Shown here: in pieces, positions 24,060-34,291 of the stretch
Layout: each line of letters begins with the position of its first letter
How positions within the stretch are numbered: the stretch's first letter is position 1
Assembly (NCBI RefSeq): GCF_017315945.1
Contig: NZ_JAFLWI010000025.1
Span: 1 to 35,182, forward strand
Source: Candidatus Enterococcus courvalinii
GTDB lineage: Bacteria; Bacillota; Bacilli; Lactobacillales; Enterococcaceae
DNA length: 35,182 nt
Reading direction: 5' to 3'
Notes under the pieces: generated by a model
Told to the model about the DNA's origin: nothing
What the model saw: the letters and a program-made list of their open reading frames with translations, nothing else
Database searches by the model: none
Translations under genes and position numbers: made by a program

Positions 24060-25382
24060 TTAATCAAAAATATTTGTAAAGAAACCTTTGATTTTACTTG
24101 TTACGTTTTCACCAGATTTTTTTTCTTCTGGTTCTTCATAAGTTACTTCTTCAGCTGATTCGTAAGAGTCATATGAAGGTGCTTCATGTTCAGTAACTGA
24201 TACATGCTGAATGGCTGTTTCGCCAGTAACTGCTGATTTAGCAAGTTGATATACCTCGCTTAAATTTGCTGAGTAATCAACAATACTAATGACGTTTGTA
24301 AAGACTGGATTTCTTAGTCCCATATGATTAGGAACATACAGTTTTACGTTAACACCAAAAATTTCTTGTGCTAGTTCAACCACGCCTGGCAAGCTAGCCG
24401 CACCGCCTGTTAATATGACGCCACCAGGTAATTCCAACGCTTCGATTTGATCCAAAGCATCTTTTGCTTTATTAAAGATCTGTTCCATGCGAGCTGAAAT
24501 TACTTCTGATAGATAACGTTCATCAACTTTAACAGGTTCTGATTGTCCAATTACATCCACAGGAAATTCTTCGTTTTCTGACGTTCTTTCTGGATATGCA
24601 TCACCATAATTGATTTTTAATGCTTCTGCATTGTTGAAGGAAGTGTTCAAAACGATAGAGATATCTTTAGTGGCAAATTCGCCACCTTCTTGGTCTGTGT
24701 TTGTAAATTTCAATTGTTTGTCATGCATAACGGCCGTTGTAGTTTGGCCACCACCCATGTCAATAACAATCGTTCCAAAATCTTTTTCTCCATCAGAAAG
24801 AATCGTTTCCGTTAAAGCTAACGGTGTGATAACTAATTCGTTGACAATTAAACCTGCTTTTTCGACACATTTTCTAATATTATGAACAATTGTTTTTGGT
24901 CCAGTAAATAATAAACCAAACATCTCTAATCGCACACCGATCATTCCTCGAGGATCTCTAATCCCTTCAAAACCATCTACAGTAAAGTCTTGTGGCAAAA
25001 TTGACACGATCTGACGTTCAGGAGGAATTGAACGAACAAGGGCAGCTGAAGCCACATTTCTGACATCTTCATCGGTGATTTCTTTTGAATCCCCATTTAC
25101 TGCAATCATTCCTTGGCAATTTTCGACTTCAAGCATATTTGCAGGTAACCCTACGCTGACACCCTTAATTTGAATGCCTGCTTTTTCTTCTGCTTGTCGT
25201 ACTGCACGTTGAATCGCTTGAACTGTTTTATCAATATCAACGATAATGCCGCGGTTAATCCCTTCTGATTTTGCGTTTCCTACTCCAATAATATTCATTT
25301 GGCTGTCGATATATTCAGCCACGACAACTTTGACAGATGTCGTTCCAATATCAAGGCCTACATACATTCCTGTTTTTGCCAT
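24060..25382 (-). CDS. ftsA: Cell division protein FtsA
   Basis: This 440-residue actin-like ATPase anchors FtsZ to the membrane and recruits later division proteins. Actin-fold phosphate loops GLDIGTTSVKVVV (from 9) and IVIDMGGGQTTTAVM are present, as are a SHS2/1C domain and an adenosine loop LTGGAASLPGV. The extreme C-terminus is an amphipathic membrane helix (SKIKGFFTNIFD). The gene has a 150-base upstream gap with its own promoter, which is unusual within this tight cluster. Confidence 0.97.
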   Translation of the reverse strand: MAKTGMYVGLDIGTTSVKVVVAEYIDSQMNIIGVGNAKSEGINRGIIVDIDKTVQAIQRAVRQAEEKAGIQIKGVSVGLPANMLEVENCQGMIAVNGDSKEITDEDVRNVASAALVRSIPPERQIVSILPQDFTVDGFEGIRDPRGMIGVRLEMFGLLFTGPKTIVHNIRKCVEKAGLIVNELVITPLALTETILSDGEKDFGTIVIDMGGGQTTTAVMHDKQLKFTNTDQEGGEFATKDISIVLNTSFNNAEALKINYGDAYPERTSENEEFPVDVIGQSEPVKVDERYLSEVISARMEQIFNKAKDALDQIEALELPGGVILTGGAASLPGVVELAQEIFGVNVKLYVPNHMGLRNPVFTNVISIVDYSANLSEVYQLAKSAVTGETAIQHVSVTEHEAPSYDSYESAEEVTYEEPEEKKSGENVTSKIKGFFTNIFD

Positions 25383-25448
25383 GAATGGGATTCCCTCCTA
25401 CTTACTATTCCATATACAAGCGAACAACTAACGTTCGTTTTTAAATAT

Positions 25449-25477
25449 ACTATATTATAGATATTCACTGCTTTCAA
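25449..25477 (-). promoter_or_regulatory. Internal sigma-A promoter for ftsA-ftsZ
   Basis: TTGAAA (25477-25472) and TATAGT (25454-25449) on the minus strand are 17 bases apart. The start would be near 25442, about 60 bases before the ftsA ATG. The leader then includes an inverted repeat, CGAAC/GTTCG (25437-25421), near its 5' end. Confidence 0.7.
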
Positions 25478-25532
25478 TTCTACCATAAATTTATAGTTTT
25501 TAGAAAGTAGATTATCACTTTTTAAGGTTGTT

Positions 25533-26672
25533 TTATTGATTTTCGATTGAACTGATGGAAGATGGTGTTGACTCATCAGCTTGTTGGCTGGACTCACTTG
25601 ACTCTCCAGACTCTATTTCTGTTGATGTATCAGTATTTTGAGTTCCTTTTTCATCAGTAGAAGTTTCTGTTTGCTCTTCTTCACTATTTGAGTAGGGATA
25701 AGAGAAAATTCCAACCTCCATGTCAATCACACCATTTTCTTTCATTTCTTTGGCAACTTGTGGATAATATTTCATTTGACTAGCTAGATTCGTAATATTC
25801 ACAAGTACTTGATTACCATCGTTCATGTTCATCTGAAGTAAGTTTTCATTACTTTCTGTAGGTGCATATTTGATCTCTGAAATAGCTTTTTGTAGTTCGG
25901 CAGAAAGTTGATTATATTGCTCTACCAATGCCTTGATTTTTGCATCACTTTTAAATTCCTCAAGAATCGGTAGATTTTTTGTAGGATTGTCCACTTTTTG
26001 ATCTAAAACAATGCCATTCTCGAGTACTGGATAATACTTGTTTTCCGTAGCAATCAGCGCAATATCTTTATATTCTGTAATGGCTAATTCAAATTGATTA
26101 ATCGAATGGAAACTGATTTTTGCTGTTTTCACTCGAGGCTGTTCGGTTTTCAATTCTTTGACATATCGATCCTTGTTCCAATATTGTGTCCACAAATTGT
26201 CGCCAATCTTTAATTTTGATTCAGTAATGACCGTCTCACTAGGGATAAGTTCATTACCGGTTACTGCAACTGCTTCTAGCTTACTATACGGAGAAATATA
26301 ATAAATCAAAAATAACAATGGAATCCCTAAAATTGTAATAATCAATGATAGTCTGCGCGTCAAGACTTTGTTACGCTGATTTTTTAAATTAGGCAATCGA
26401 TTTAAGAAGGAACCGTTATATGGTCCTGTCTGTTTAGTTGATTCTTCTGGTTCAGTCAAAAATGCTGGAAGTTCATCCGTCTCAACTTTGTCGGACGAAT
26501 CTTCTAACTGTTTTTCTTGATTCTCATCAGATTCATCTGAATGATTGCGAAGTTCGTCGTCTTTTTTATGATGTTCAGCTAAATATTTTTGGTTGGCCTT
26601 TTGCCACGGAGTTAATTCATCCTGGTTATCAGATGATTTCGGTAAATCATTTGGTTCTTTCTTTTTACTCAC
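25533..26672 (-). CDS. divIB: Cell division protein DivIB/FtsQ
   Basis: This 379-residue bitopic membrane protein is a component of the FtsL-DivIC-DivIB complex that activates septal wall synthesis. It has a long charged cytoplasmic N-terminus, one membrane helix (about 108-127, LSLIITILGIPLLFLIYYIS) and an external POTRA domain (LEAVAVTGNELIPSETVI), then the beta domain and a Ser/Thr/Glu-rich tail. GTG 26672 is preferred over GTG 26684 because AAGGTGG then sits 8 bases upstream and the product starts MSKKKEPNDLP, as in related DivIB. Its ribosome site overlaps the end of murG. Confidence 0.93.
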   Translation of the reverse strand: MSKKKEPNDLPKSSDNQDELTPWQKANQKYLAEHHKKDDELRNHSDESDENQEKQLEDSSDKVETDELPAFLTEPEESTKQTGPYNGSFLNRLPNLKNQRNKVLTRRLSLIITILGIPLLFLIYYISPYSKLEAVAVTGNELIPSETVITESKLKIGDNLWTQYWNKDRYVKELKTEQPRVKTAKISFHSINQFELAITEYKDIALIATENKYYPVLENGIVLDQKVDNPTKNLPILEEFKSDAKIKALVEQYNQLSAELQKAISEIKYAPTESNENLLQMNMNDGNQVLVNITNLASQMKYYPQVAKEMKENGVIDMEVGIFSYPYSNSEEEQTETSTDEKGTQNTDTSTEIESGESSESSQQADESTPSSISSIENQ

Positions 26673-26687
26673 TAAGACCACCACCTT

Positions 26688-27779
26688 TTACTTTTTAATA
26701 ACAGTTTGAACTAGTTCATATAAACGCTTAGATGCATCCGGCATTCCTTGCTCTTTTGAAGCTTTGGACATTTGTTGCTGCACTGTTTCATTTTTCATGA
26801 TTTCAGTGATTGCTGTTCCTAAAGATTCGCCTGTTAGTTCACTATCTGCAATCATTTTTGCGGCACCTGCATTCACTAAACTTTGCGCATTTTTTGTTTG
26901 ATGGTCATTGGTCACGTAAGGGCTTGGAATCAAAATTGCTGGTAATCCTAGTGCTGTAAATTCAGCAATAGAAGTTGCCCCCGCTCTCCCTACAAGTAAA
27001 TCACTATTTGCCATCACTTCAGCCATTTGTCGAATATACGGCTGGATACTGACATTGCTTTGTTTGGTAACATCGACTTGACTTTTAATTTGTTCATAAT
27101 AGCGATCACCTGAAGCGTATAGTACTTGATAATTATCATCATCAAAATTTTCCAGAAACTCCATTACTGCTTCATTTAACTTCAGAGCGCCTTGGCTTCC
27201 GCCAAAAATCAGAACCGTTTTTTTGTCTGTCGCTAATCCAAAATTGGCTAAAATAGTCGATTTTGGTGTGTCAGCGACTTCTTGTGCGCGAGGATTACCT
27301 ATCAGACTTGACTTTTCTTCTGGAAAAAATTGTGCTGCATCCTGGAAAGAAAGAGCGATCTTATTAACATAACGACTAAGAAATTTATTCGTAATTCCTG
27401 GAACACTATTTTGTTCATGAATGATTGTTGGAATGTTTAACTTTGCCGCAGCATATACAACGGCACCTGAAACATAGCCACCTGTTCCAATCACCACATC
27501 TGGTTGAAAATCTTTCAAGATTTTTTTTGCTTGGCGAATACTTTGCAAAAAGAGTTGGACTGTTTTCACATTATCAAATGATAATTTTCGTTTGAATCCT
27601 TGAATTTCTAAAGTATGAAAAGGAATACCAGTCTCTGGAACAATTTTATTTTCTAATCCTCGTTTTGCCCCGACATACATAAACTCAGCATCTTGATCTT
27701 GAGACTTCACATAATTAACAAAGGCTAATGCTGGATAGATATGACCACCTGTTCCGCCGCCTGTAACCAAAATTTTCAT
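26688..27779 (-). CDS. murG: UDP-GlcNAc:lipid I N-acetylglucosaminyltransferase MurG
   Basis: This 363-residue GT28 family enzyme converts lipid I to lipid II on the inner membrane face. It has the N-terminal [14 protein letters not shown] loop, HEQNSVPG, the second nucleotide-domain loop FGGSQGAL and the donor-binding region [19 protein letters not shown]. It lies 20 bases after murD. Its TAA is fused to the ribosome site of divIB (TAAAAGGTGG). Confidence 0.97.
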   Translation of the reverse strand: MKILVTGGGTGGHIYPALAFVNYVKSQDQDAEFMYVGAKRGLENKIVPETGIPFHTLEIQGFKRKLSFDNVKTVQLFLQSIRQAKKILKDFQPDVVIGTGGYVSGAVVYAAAKLNIPTIIHEQNSVPGITNKFLSRYVNKIALSFQDAAQFFPEEKSSLIGNPRAQEVADTPKSTILANFGLATDKKTVLIFGGSQGALKLNEAVMEFLENFDDDNYQVLYASGDRYYEQIKSQVDVTKQSNVSIQPYIRQMAEVMANSDLLVGRAGATSIAEFTALGLPAILIPSPYVTNDHQTKNAQSLVNAGAAKMIADSELTGESLGTAITEIMKNETVQQQMSKASKEQGMPDASKRLYELVQTVIKK

Positions 27780-27799
27780 TTTTATCGCTCGTTTCTTTT

Positions 27800-29161
27800 C
27801 TATTTTAATTTATTGACAGCTTCCATGAAGCGCGCACCGCGAATCTCGAAGTTAGGATATTGATCCCAACTTGCATTCGCTGGAGATAACAAAATAACGT
27901 CTCCTTCATCGCTTAACTCTAATGCAAGTGGCACAGCTGTCTCAACATTTTCTGTTATTTCAATCACTTGAATACCAGCCTTTTGACCAGCTTCAACTAG
28001 TTTATGTTTCGTTTCACCAAACGCAATCAATGCTTTTAGATTTTTCAGAGACGGAACTAGTTCATCAAAACTATTACCTCGGTCCAATCCACCAGCTAAT
28101 AAAATCATTTTTTCTGGAACAAAACCACTTAGTGCCATTTCCGTTGCTAAGATATTCGTTGCTTTAGAATCATTATAAAATTTTCTTCCTTGGATTTCTC
28201 CTACATATTGAGTACGATGAGGCACACCATGGAACAAACGAAGTGTTTGCTTAATTGCTTCTGTAGAGACACCATATAGTTTAGCAACCGTAATTGCCGC
28301 CAAAGCATTTTCAATGTTATGTGCGCCAGGAACACCCAAATCTGAAGCATCCATAATTTTTTCTTGATTATAGTAAATGATACCATCTGTACAATATGCA
28401 CCTTGTTCTAGCACTTCTGTTGTTGAAAAAGGTAGGACCTGTGCTTGAGTTGCTTGAGCCAACATTCGTAGTTCTTCTTGGTTCCAATTCAAAATTAGAT
28501 AATCTGCCGTTGTCATGTTTTTTTGAATTTCCCATTTTGCTTTTACATACTCTTCACGTGTTCCATGATAGTCGATATGGGCTTCATAAATATTTGTAAT
28601 AACTGCTATGCTCGGATGGAAATCTGTAATACCCATTAATTGGAAACTTGACAATTCCATAACGATTTTATCGTCTGCTTGTGCTTCCTGAGCTACGCTG
28701 CTTGCTGGATAGCCAATATTTCCAGCTAAACGAGCCATTCCCTTACTTTTTCCTGCATTTAATAATAATCCTGTCATTGTTGTTGTTGTTGTTTTTCCAT
28801 TCGTTCCAGTAATACCAATAATTGGACATTCCGCTACCTCGTAAGCTAACTCAACTTCCGTAATTACCGGAATACCCATTTCTTGTGCCTTCGCTACCAA
28901 TGGATGATTATATGGAATGCCAGGATTCTTTACCATTACAGAAAAATCTTCATCTAATAGCTCAATTGGGTGACTTCCTGTGACTACTTTAATTCCTAAA
29001 GCTAATAAATCTTGTGCCTCTGGATTTTCATCGAAAGGTTTTCCGTCATTAACGGTGACAAGTGCGCCCAATTCATGTAACAATTTGGCCGCACTAAATC
29101 CGCTTTTTGCAAGTCCTAAGACTAGGACTTTTTTATTTTCATATGTTGTGATTTTTTTCAT
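27800..29161 (-). CDS. murD: UDP-N-acetylmuramoylalanine--D-glutamate ligase MurD
   Basis: This 453-residue cytoplasmic Mur ligase adds D-glutamate to UDP-MurNAc-L-Ala. The P-loop is GTNGKTT (119-125). Other family blocks are the N-terminal Rossmann loop LVLGLAKSG, the ligase motifs [12 protein letters not shown] and [20 protein letters not shown], and the C-terminal [19 protein letters not shown]. It is 13 bases from mraY and in phase with the dcw operon. Confidence 0.97.
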   Translation of the reverse strand: MKKITTYENKKVLVLGLAKSGFSAAKLLHELGALVTVNDGKPFDENPEAQDLLALGIKVVTGSHPIELLDEDFSVMVKNPGIPYNHPLVAKAQEMGIPVITEVELAYEVAECPIIGITGTNGKTTTTTMTGLLLNAGKSKGMARLAGNIGYPASSVAQEAQADDKIVMELSSFQLMGITDFHPSIAVITNIYEAHIDYHGTREEYVKAKWEIQKNMTTADYLILNWNQEELRMLAQATQAQVLPFSTTEVLEQGAYCTDGIIYYNQEKIMDASDLGVPGAHNIENALAAITVAKLYGVSTEAIKQTLRLFHGVPHRTQYVGEIQGRKFYNDSKATNILATEMALSGFVPEKMILLAGGLDRGNSFDELVPSLKNLKALIAFGETKHKLVEAGQKAGIQVIEITENVETAVPLALELSDEGDVILLSPANASWDQYPNFEIRGARFMEAVNKLK

Positions 29162-29174
29162 TTCCTGTCATCTC

Positions 29175-30137
29175 CTACCAAACAAGCCATAATGTAATGA
29201 GTGATGTTACTAAACTAACTAACCAAAAAACAATATCAATTTTCCATTCAGACCAACCACTCATTTCAAAGTGATGATGAATCGGTGACATTTTGAAAAT
29301 TCGTTTTCCAGTTAACTTAAATGAAGTTACTTGTAACATTACACTTGCTGTTTCCATAACATAAATCAAGCCAACTAATAACAACGTCCATTCTTGATTT
29401 AGCATCATTGAGATTGCTGCTAGCAAACCACCTAAGGCTAAAGAACCCACATCTCCCATAAAGATTTTCGCAGGTTTGTGATTGTAAGCAAAGAAACCAA
29501 TCAAACCACCAACAACACTTAAGCAAATAATCAAAACATCTAATTGATTTTGATGCCAAGCAATAAGAGCATACGTTGCAAAAGATATCGTTCCTAATCC
29601 TGCAACTAACCCATCGATTCCATCTGTTAAATTGACTGCATTTGAAAAACCAACTAACCAGAAAATTGCGAATAGACCATAGAAAACTCCTAAACCAATT
29701 TCTAATCCAAAAAAGTTAAGTACACCTGGATAACCTTCAGAACGATAAACAAGATAAAAAGCTATCCCACCAATAATTTGACCAATCAATTTTTGTATGG
29801 AATTTAATCCCATATTTCTTTTTTTAAAAACTTTAATAAAGTCATCTAAAAACCCAATCGCACCATATAACGCTAAAACAAATAACAATATAAAAAGTAT
29901 TGGTGTTAGTTGATTTTGCCATGCTCCCACCCAAATACCAGTTAAAATTGCTGCAATCAGGAACACTAAGCCACCCATTGTCGGAGTCCCGGCTTTGATG
30001 TTATGCCATTTAGGTCCTTCTTCACGAATCGCCTGTCCTTGTTTTTTCATTTGAAAGTAGCCAATAAACAATGGCATTACTGCAACTGTCATTGCACAGC
30101 TACTCACAATGGGGATTAATGCTTGTGTCCATTCCAT
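29175..30137 (-). CDS. mraY: Phospho-N-acetylmuramoyl-pentapeptide transferase MraY
   Basis: This 320-residue enzyme with ten membrane helices makes lipid I from UDP-MurNAc-pentapeptide and undecaprenyl phosphate. Catalytic landmarks are DDFIKVFKKRN (the paired aspartates plus lysine), NLTDGIDGL and the C-terminal HHHFEMSGWSEWKI (MraY-specific histidines). The start MEWTQALIP at 30137 has a GGAGA-type ribosome site. It lies 25 bases after the PBP gene. Confidence 0.97.
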   Translation of the reverse strand: MEWTQALIPIVSSCAMTVAVMPLFIGYFQMKKQGQAIREEGPKWHNIKAGTPTMGGLVFLIAAILTGIWVGAWQNQLTPILFILLFVLALYGAIGFLDDFIKVFKKRNMGLNSIQKLIGQIIGGIAFYLVYRSEGYPGVLNFFGLEIGLGVFYGLFAIFWLVGFSNAVNLTDGIDGLVAGLGTISFATYALIAWHQNQLDVLIICLSVVGGLIGFFAYNHKPAKIFMGDVGSLALGGLLAAISMMLNQEWTLLLVGLIYVMETASVMLQVTSFKLTGKRIFKMSPIHHHFEMSGWSEWKIDIVFWLVSLVTSLITLWLVW

Positions 30138-30162
30138 GCTGTTTTCTCTCCTATTTCTTTTC

Positions 30163-32358
30163 TTACTCTTTTAAAGTAAAGTGTAATTTTTTATCTGTAA
30201 TTTTTTCATACGGTGCGAGACTTTGCTCCGTGCAATAGCCATCACCATCAAAAGTGACTTCGATACCAAGAATTTTGCCTAACTTCATAATATCAGCTTT
30301 TGACCAACCAGTAACATCAGGCATCAGCTCATCGCCGCCCGTTTGTAGAATCAATTTTTCACCCAAAATAAGTTTATCACCGTTGGAAGTTGATTGTTTG
30401 ATAACTTTCTTTCCGTTACCAATCACTACTGGCTGTAAGCCACTTTTTTGTGCATCGGCTGCAGCAACATCTGATTCTAAATTGCGATAATCAGCAACCA
30501 CTACTTTTTCTGTCTGATCCGTCTTTTCTTTGGTGTCGCCCTCTGTTTCTTTGAAGTCCATTGCTCGTTTCATCAATGGGTTAGCAATTTTTGCCAGAGC
30601 CATTCGATCGTAGGTTTTTGGATGTTTCATTGTTAAATAAAGAACGTATTCAGGATCTTCTGAAGGAACCATTTCAACGATTGAATAAAGATAAGAAGTA
30701 TCTCCCACTTGGTAACCACCAGAATCAGAAGCAATCTGTGCTGTACCAGTTTTTGCTGATACGTTATATCCTGGTACGGAATAAACGCCATAGGCACTTC
30801 CATAATTTTCGCTTTCAACAACATCACGCATATATTCACGTACTTTTTCTGTTGTTTCTTTTGAATATGGTTGTCCTAATACTTCTGTTTGAGATGTTCG
30901 CTCTTCTCCAGTTTGTGGATCAACGATTTTACTGATGAATCTAGGTTGAAGCATCGTTCCATTGTTAGCAATTGAAGAAAATGCCTTCATCATTTGGAAG
31001 TTAGTCACACCAATTGCTTGACCATACGCACTCATTGCACGGTCAACAATATTTTCTGTTGGCAATGTGCCTGCATTTTCATCATCTAATCCAGAGTGAG
31101 TACTTTGACCAAAGCCAAGCTTTTGAAGATAGTTGTACCAACGTCCACCTAGTCTTTGTTCTAAAATAACCATCCCAACGTTACTTGACCAAGAAAGAGC
31201 TTGACGCATTGTCAATACACCTTTTTCTCCAAAGTCATGGTCATTAATGGTTGCATCTGCTACAGCGATTTTTCCAGAAACAAATGTTTCGTTTTCGTTA
31301 TATTCGCCTTCCTCAATAGCCGCAGCAGTAGTAAAGACTTTCATTGTCGAACCCGGCTCATAACGATCTTGAACTAAGAAATTACGCCAAACAGCATTTT
31401 CGTCTTTTAATCCCTCCATTGTTTCAGGGTTAAAGGTTGGACGTTGACCCATTGCTACGATTTCACCAGTTTTAGCTTCCATTAAAACAGCAGTTAGCTC
31501 TTCAGGCTGATATTCTTGATTAACTTGATCCATCAATGTTTCTAAATAACTTTGTAATCTACTATCTAGAGTGGTGTAGATATCTTGACCATCTTTAGAA
31601 GCAACTTCATCAGCAACAGTCCCTGGTAAAGGGTTTTGATACTTGTCTTTTTGATAAACAATCTTGCCATCTTTCCCAGTTAAAATATCATTGTAAGCCG
31701 ATTCTAGTCCCAAACTACCGACTAACCCGTCGCCTTCTTTATTAGGAATTGCAAATCCAATAAAATGGGAAGAAAAAATACCATTTGGATACATACGCGA
31801 TTTGTGTGCATCAAAGTAAAGACCAGCTAAACCAGCTTCTTTCATTTGTGCTTCGATCGTCTGCTTTGTTTCCTGAGTGATATTCTGCCCGTAATTTCCA
31901 AACTCAACTTGATATAACTCATTATCTGCTCCATTTTTTAAGATTTTAAGTGCAGCACTTTTCTTAATTGATAAATTATCACTTAAAATTGTTGCAATCT
32001 TACTAAAATCTTTTTCTTGAGCATAAAGTTTTTTATTTTCAGATGTATATGTTTTTGAAAGAATCGCTTTGATGGAATAAGAGGTCGCATCTTCAGCAAT
32101 TGCAACACCATTTCGGTCATAAATTGTGCCCCGTTTCGCCTGCACAACTTCACTACCTCTGTAAAGTTGTTCTGTTTTTTCAGATAACGAAGTACCAGCC
32201 ACATGACCACCTATTATAATGTACGAGAAACGGACGGCAAATAAAAAGAACAACACAATACTCGTAGCAAATAAAATGATACCTACTTTTTTGCGATTGT
32301 TCATCGGATTTTGATTTTTCTTTTCCATAAACCGCCGAAATTTATTTTTAAGACTCAT
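30163..32358 (-). CDS. ftsI: Class B penicillin-binding protein with PASTA domains (FtsI/PBP2x type)
   Basis: This 731-residue septal transpeptidase has one N-terminal membrane helix (about 25-50), a dimerisation/pedestal region, and a transpeptidase domain with STMK (337-340, nucleophile S337), SSN (391-393) and KTGT (536-539). The C-terminal part (about 640-730) holds two PASTA-like modules (QKSGLQPVVIGNGKKV and MPDVTGWSKADIMKLG). This is the PBP2x plan of streptococci and the product often called PbpC in E. faecalis. It cross-links peptidoglycan at the septum and is a beta-lactam target. Its ATG follows the ftsL TAA with no gap (TAAATG), so translation is coupled. Confidence 0.96.
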   Translation of the reverse strand: MSLKNKFRRFMEKKNQNPMNNRKKVGIILFATSIVLFFLFAVRFSYIIIGGHVAGTSLSEKTEQLYRGSEVVQAKRGTIYDRNGVAIAEDATSYSIKAILSKTYTSENKKLYAQEKDFSKIATILSDNLSIKKSAALKILKNGADNELYQVEFGNYGQNITQETKQTIEAQMKEAGLAGLYFDAHKSRMYPNGIFSSHFIGFAIPNKEGDGLVGSLGLESAYNDILTGKDGKIVYQKDKYQNPLPGTVADEVASKDGQDIYTTLDSRLQSYLETLMDQVNQEYQPEELTAVLMEAKTGEIVAMGQRPTFNPETMEGLKDENAVWRNFLVQDRYEPGSTMKVFTTAAAIEEGEYNENETFVSGKIAVADATINDHDFGEKGVLTMRQALSWSSNVGMVILEQRLGGRWYNYLQKLGFGQSTHSGLDDENAGTLPTENIVDRAMSAYGQAIGVTNFQMMKAFSSIANNGTMLQPRFISKIVDPQTGEERTSQTEVLGQPYSKETTEKVREYMRDVVESENYGSAYGVYSVPGYNVSAKTGTAQIASDSGGYQVGDTSYLYSIVEMVPSEDPEYVLYLTMKHPKTYDRMALAKIANPLMKRAMDFKETEGDTKEKTDQTEKVVVADYRNLESDVAAADAQKSGLQPVVIGNGKKVIKQSTSNGDKLILGEKLILQTGGDELMPDVTGWSKADIMKLGKILGIEVTFDGDGYCTEQSLAPYEKITDKKLHFTLKE

Positions 32359-32751
32359 TTACTTCACTTTCCTTAAATTGTCGTCATTAATGGACAATCC
32401 TTTTTCTTCTGCGATTTGTTTCACGCGTTCTGTACGCGAAAGTTCATTCTTTTCTTGTTCTAAAGTTGTTTTTTCTGTTTTCTTTTCAGTAATATCTGCT
32501 TGAATCGAAGTAATAGCTTGCTCTGCACCGCTAATATTGGTTCTTAACATAATCGTTAAGACAGACAAAGAAATTAACGCAACGATTAGACCACTGATAA
32601 CTAATTTTTCCAAATTAGAGATTCGTTTCAACCGTCTAGCTGGTGATTGAGGTAGAACAATCTCTTGACTAGAATCTGGCAGTTGTTCAGCTTGATCCAC
32701 CATGTCAGGGAAATCATATGGATATTCATGTGCTCTCTTTAGTTCTGCCAT
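32359..32751 (-). CDS. ftsL: Cell division protein FtsL
   Basis: This 130-residue bitopic protein has a basic/acidic cytoplasmic N-terminus, one membrane helix (about 49-70, LEKLVISGLIVALISLSVLT) and an external coiled coil (about 72-120; AITSIQADITEKKTEKTTLE). It partners DivIB and DivIC and feeds the PBP encoded immediately downstream. Identification rests on position, length and topology, because the family sequence is poorly conserved. It is 4 bases from rsmH. Confidence 0.93.
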   Translation of the reverse strand: MAELKRAHEYPYDFPDMVDQAEQLPDSSQEIVLPQSPARRLKRISNLEKLVISGLIVALISLSVLTIMLRTNISGAEQAITSIQADITEKKTEKTTLEQEKNELSRTERVKQIAEEKGLSINDDNLRKVK

Positions 32752-32755
32752 TGTT

Positions 32756-33718
32756 CTACTCCTCTTTCACTCGTATTTTTTCCGCAATTCGCAGTTTTGC
32801 ACTGCGTGAACGATTATTTTCAGCTAATTCTTCTTCAGATGGAAGAATTGGCTTTCTGGTGATTACTTTTAGTTCTGGTTGAAACTCATCAGGAACCACC
32901 GGTAATCCCGGTGGTAAATCTTTCACTGTACTGTATTCTTTAAATAAGCTTTTAACAATTCGATCTTCTAATGAATGGAACGTAATTGCACTGATTCGAC
33001 CATTTAATTTCAATAGTTTGATTGCTTGTTCCAAAGAAGTTTCCTCTGCTCCAAGTTCATCATTTACCGCAATTCGTACTGCTTGAAAAATTCTTTTCGC
33101 AGGATGGCCACCTTTTCTTCTAGCTGGAGCTGGAATCACACGTTTGATGATTTCAACTAATTCGCCAGTTGTTTCGATTGGCTTTTCTTTTCGTACACGC
33201 TCGATTTCACGAGCAATTTGTTTCGAAAATTTTTCTTCACCATAACGAAAGAAAATTTTTACCAGTTCTTGATAAGAATATTCATTGATAACATTAAAAG
33301 CAGAAATTGGTGCTGACTGATCCATTCGCATATCTAATGGTGCATCTTGGTGGTAGCTAAACCCACGTTCCGCCTCATCTAATTGAGGTGAAGAAACACC
33401 TAAGTCATACAAGATCCCATCGACTTCTGTCACTTCTCGTTCAGCCAACTGAAGCTCTAACTCCCTAAAATTAGCTTTGATAAAAGTAACCATTCCTTTT
33501 TCAACATATGGCGCTAACCGTTGTTTTGCATGGTCAATTGCCTTTTGATCCTGATCAAAAGCGTAAAGATGCCCATCGGTGTTCAATTGGCTTAGTAAAT
33601 ATTCACTATGTCCGGCACCGCCTAAAGTACAGTCTACATAAATTCCGTTTGGTTTAACGTTCAAGCCATCTACGGTTTCCTTCAACATGACTGTATAGTG
33701 TTGAAATGTTTCAGTCAT
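32756..33718 (-). CDS. rsmH: 16S rRNA (cytosine1402-N4)-methyltransferase RsmH
   Basis: This 320-residue SAM-dependent enzyme methylates C1402 of 16S rRNA. The SAM loop is [16 protein letters not shown] (from about 27). Other family blocks are [27 protein letters not shown] and [13 protein letters not shown]. It is also named MraW and is the classic partner of mraZ at the head of the dcw cluster. The ATG at 33718 lies 19 bases after the mraZ stop. Confidence 0.97.
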   Translation of the reverse strand: MTETFQHYTVMLKETVDGLNVKPNGIYVDCTLGGAGHSEYLLSQLNTDGHLYAFDQDQKAIDHAKQRLAPYVEKGMVTFIKANFRELELQLAEREVTEVDGILYDLGVSSPQLDEAERGFSYHQDAPLDMRMDQSAPISAFNVINEYSYQELVKIFFRYGEEKFSKQIAREIERVRKEKPIETTGELVEIIKRVIPAPARRKGGHPAKRIFQAVRIAVNDELGAEETSLEQAIKLLKLNGRISAITFHSLEDRIVKSLFKEYSTVKDLPPGLPVVPDEFQPELKVITRKPILPSEEELAENNRSRSAKLRIAEKIRVKEE

Positions 33719-33737
33719 TGGTCAGCCTCTTCCTATT

Positions 33738-34169
33738 CTATAGTCCAAAATCAATCATATTTTCAGCAATTTCATCGAAGTTACTTTCAGCTTCATCAGA
33801 AAACGTTTGCCAACGTGTTTCGTCCCAAATTTCGATTCGATTTGAAACACCAATCACTACGCATTCCTTTTCTAGACTTGCATGACTTCTCAAAGTGCTG
33901 GGAATGTTGATACGACCTTGTTTATCAAGTTCGCATTCAGTGGCAGCCGAGTAAAAAAACCGCACAAAAGTACGTGCATCTTTTTTGGTCAACGGCATTT
34001 CGCTAAGCTTATCTTCTAAGTTCTCCCACTCGCTCATTGGATAGCCAAAAAGACAGCCATCTAAACCACGAGTTAGTACGAACTTTTCACCAAGCTCATC
34101 ACGAAGTTTTGAAGGCACGATCAGACGACCTTTTGTATCAATATTATGCCGATATTCGCCCATAAACAT
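33738..34169 (-). CDS. mraZ: Transcriptional regulator MraZ
   Basis: This 143-residue protein has two SpoVT/AbrB-like MraZ domains: the first in [16 protein letters not shown] and the second in [15 protein letters not shown], each with the DxxGR motif. It forms ring-shaped oligomers and binds direct repeats in front of itself. The start was set at 34169 instead of an in-frame codon further upstream, because the product then has the standard 143 residues. A GGGGGT ribosome site lies about 9 bases before this ATG. It is the first gene of the dcw cluster. Three GTGG repeats at exact 10-base spacing lie 41-64 bases upstream. Confidence 0.95.
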   Translation of the reverse strand: MFMGEYRHNIDTKGRLIVPSKLRDELGEKFVLTRGLDGCLFGYPMSEWENLEDKLSEMPLTKKDARTFVRFFYSAATECELDKQGRINIPSTLRSHASLEKECVVIGVSNRIEIWDETRWQTFSDEAESNFDEIAENMIDFGL

Positions 34170-34209
34170 TGAAACTACCCCCATTCCTCCACTAACTAAA
34201 ATTAGTCTA

Positions 34210-34233
34210 CCACAATCCCCCACTTTCTACCAC
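34210..34233 (-). promoter_or_regulatory. MraZ operator: three GTGG direct repeats at 10-bp spacing
   Basis: On the minus strand GTGG occurs at 34233-34230, 34223-34220 and 34213-34210, in the contexts AAGGTGGTAG, AAAGTGGGGG and ATTGTGGTAG. The spacing is one helical turn. Known MraZ targets are short TGG-type direct repeats at this spacing upstream of mraZ. A fourth GTGG at 34192-34189 is 21 bases further on. Confidence 0.8.
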
Positions 34234-34262
34234 CTTTTCTGGAAAATCTGAGACGAACTTTT

Positions 34263-34291
34263 TTTACATTAACTATTTTTTAAAAAATCAA
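34263..34291 (-). promoter_or_regulatory. Candidate dcw promoter upstream of mraZ
   Basis: TTGATT (34291-34286) and TGTAAA (34268-34263) on the minus strand are 17 bases apart. RNA would begin near 34256 and run through the GTGG repeats. The -35 hexamer lies within the terminator of the upstream DUF3397 gene. The -10 match is moderate. Confidence 0.45.

Noticed and set aside
26673-26684. Upstream GTG start for DivIB at 26684.
   Set aside because: It lies inside the AAGGTGG ribosome site that serves GTG 26672. The shorter product begins MSKKKE as expected for the family.
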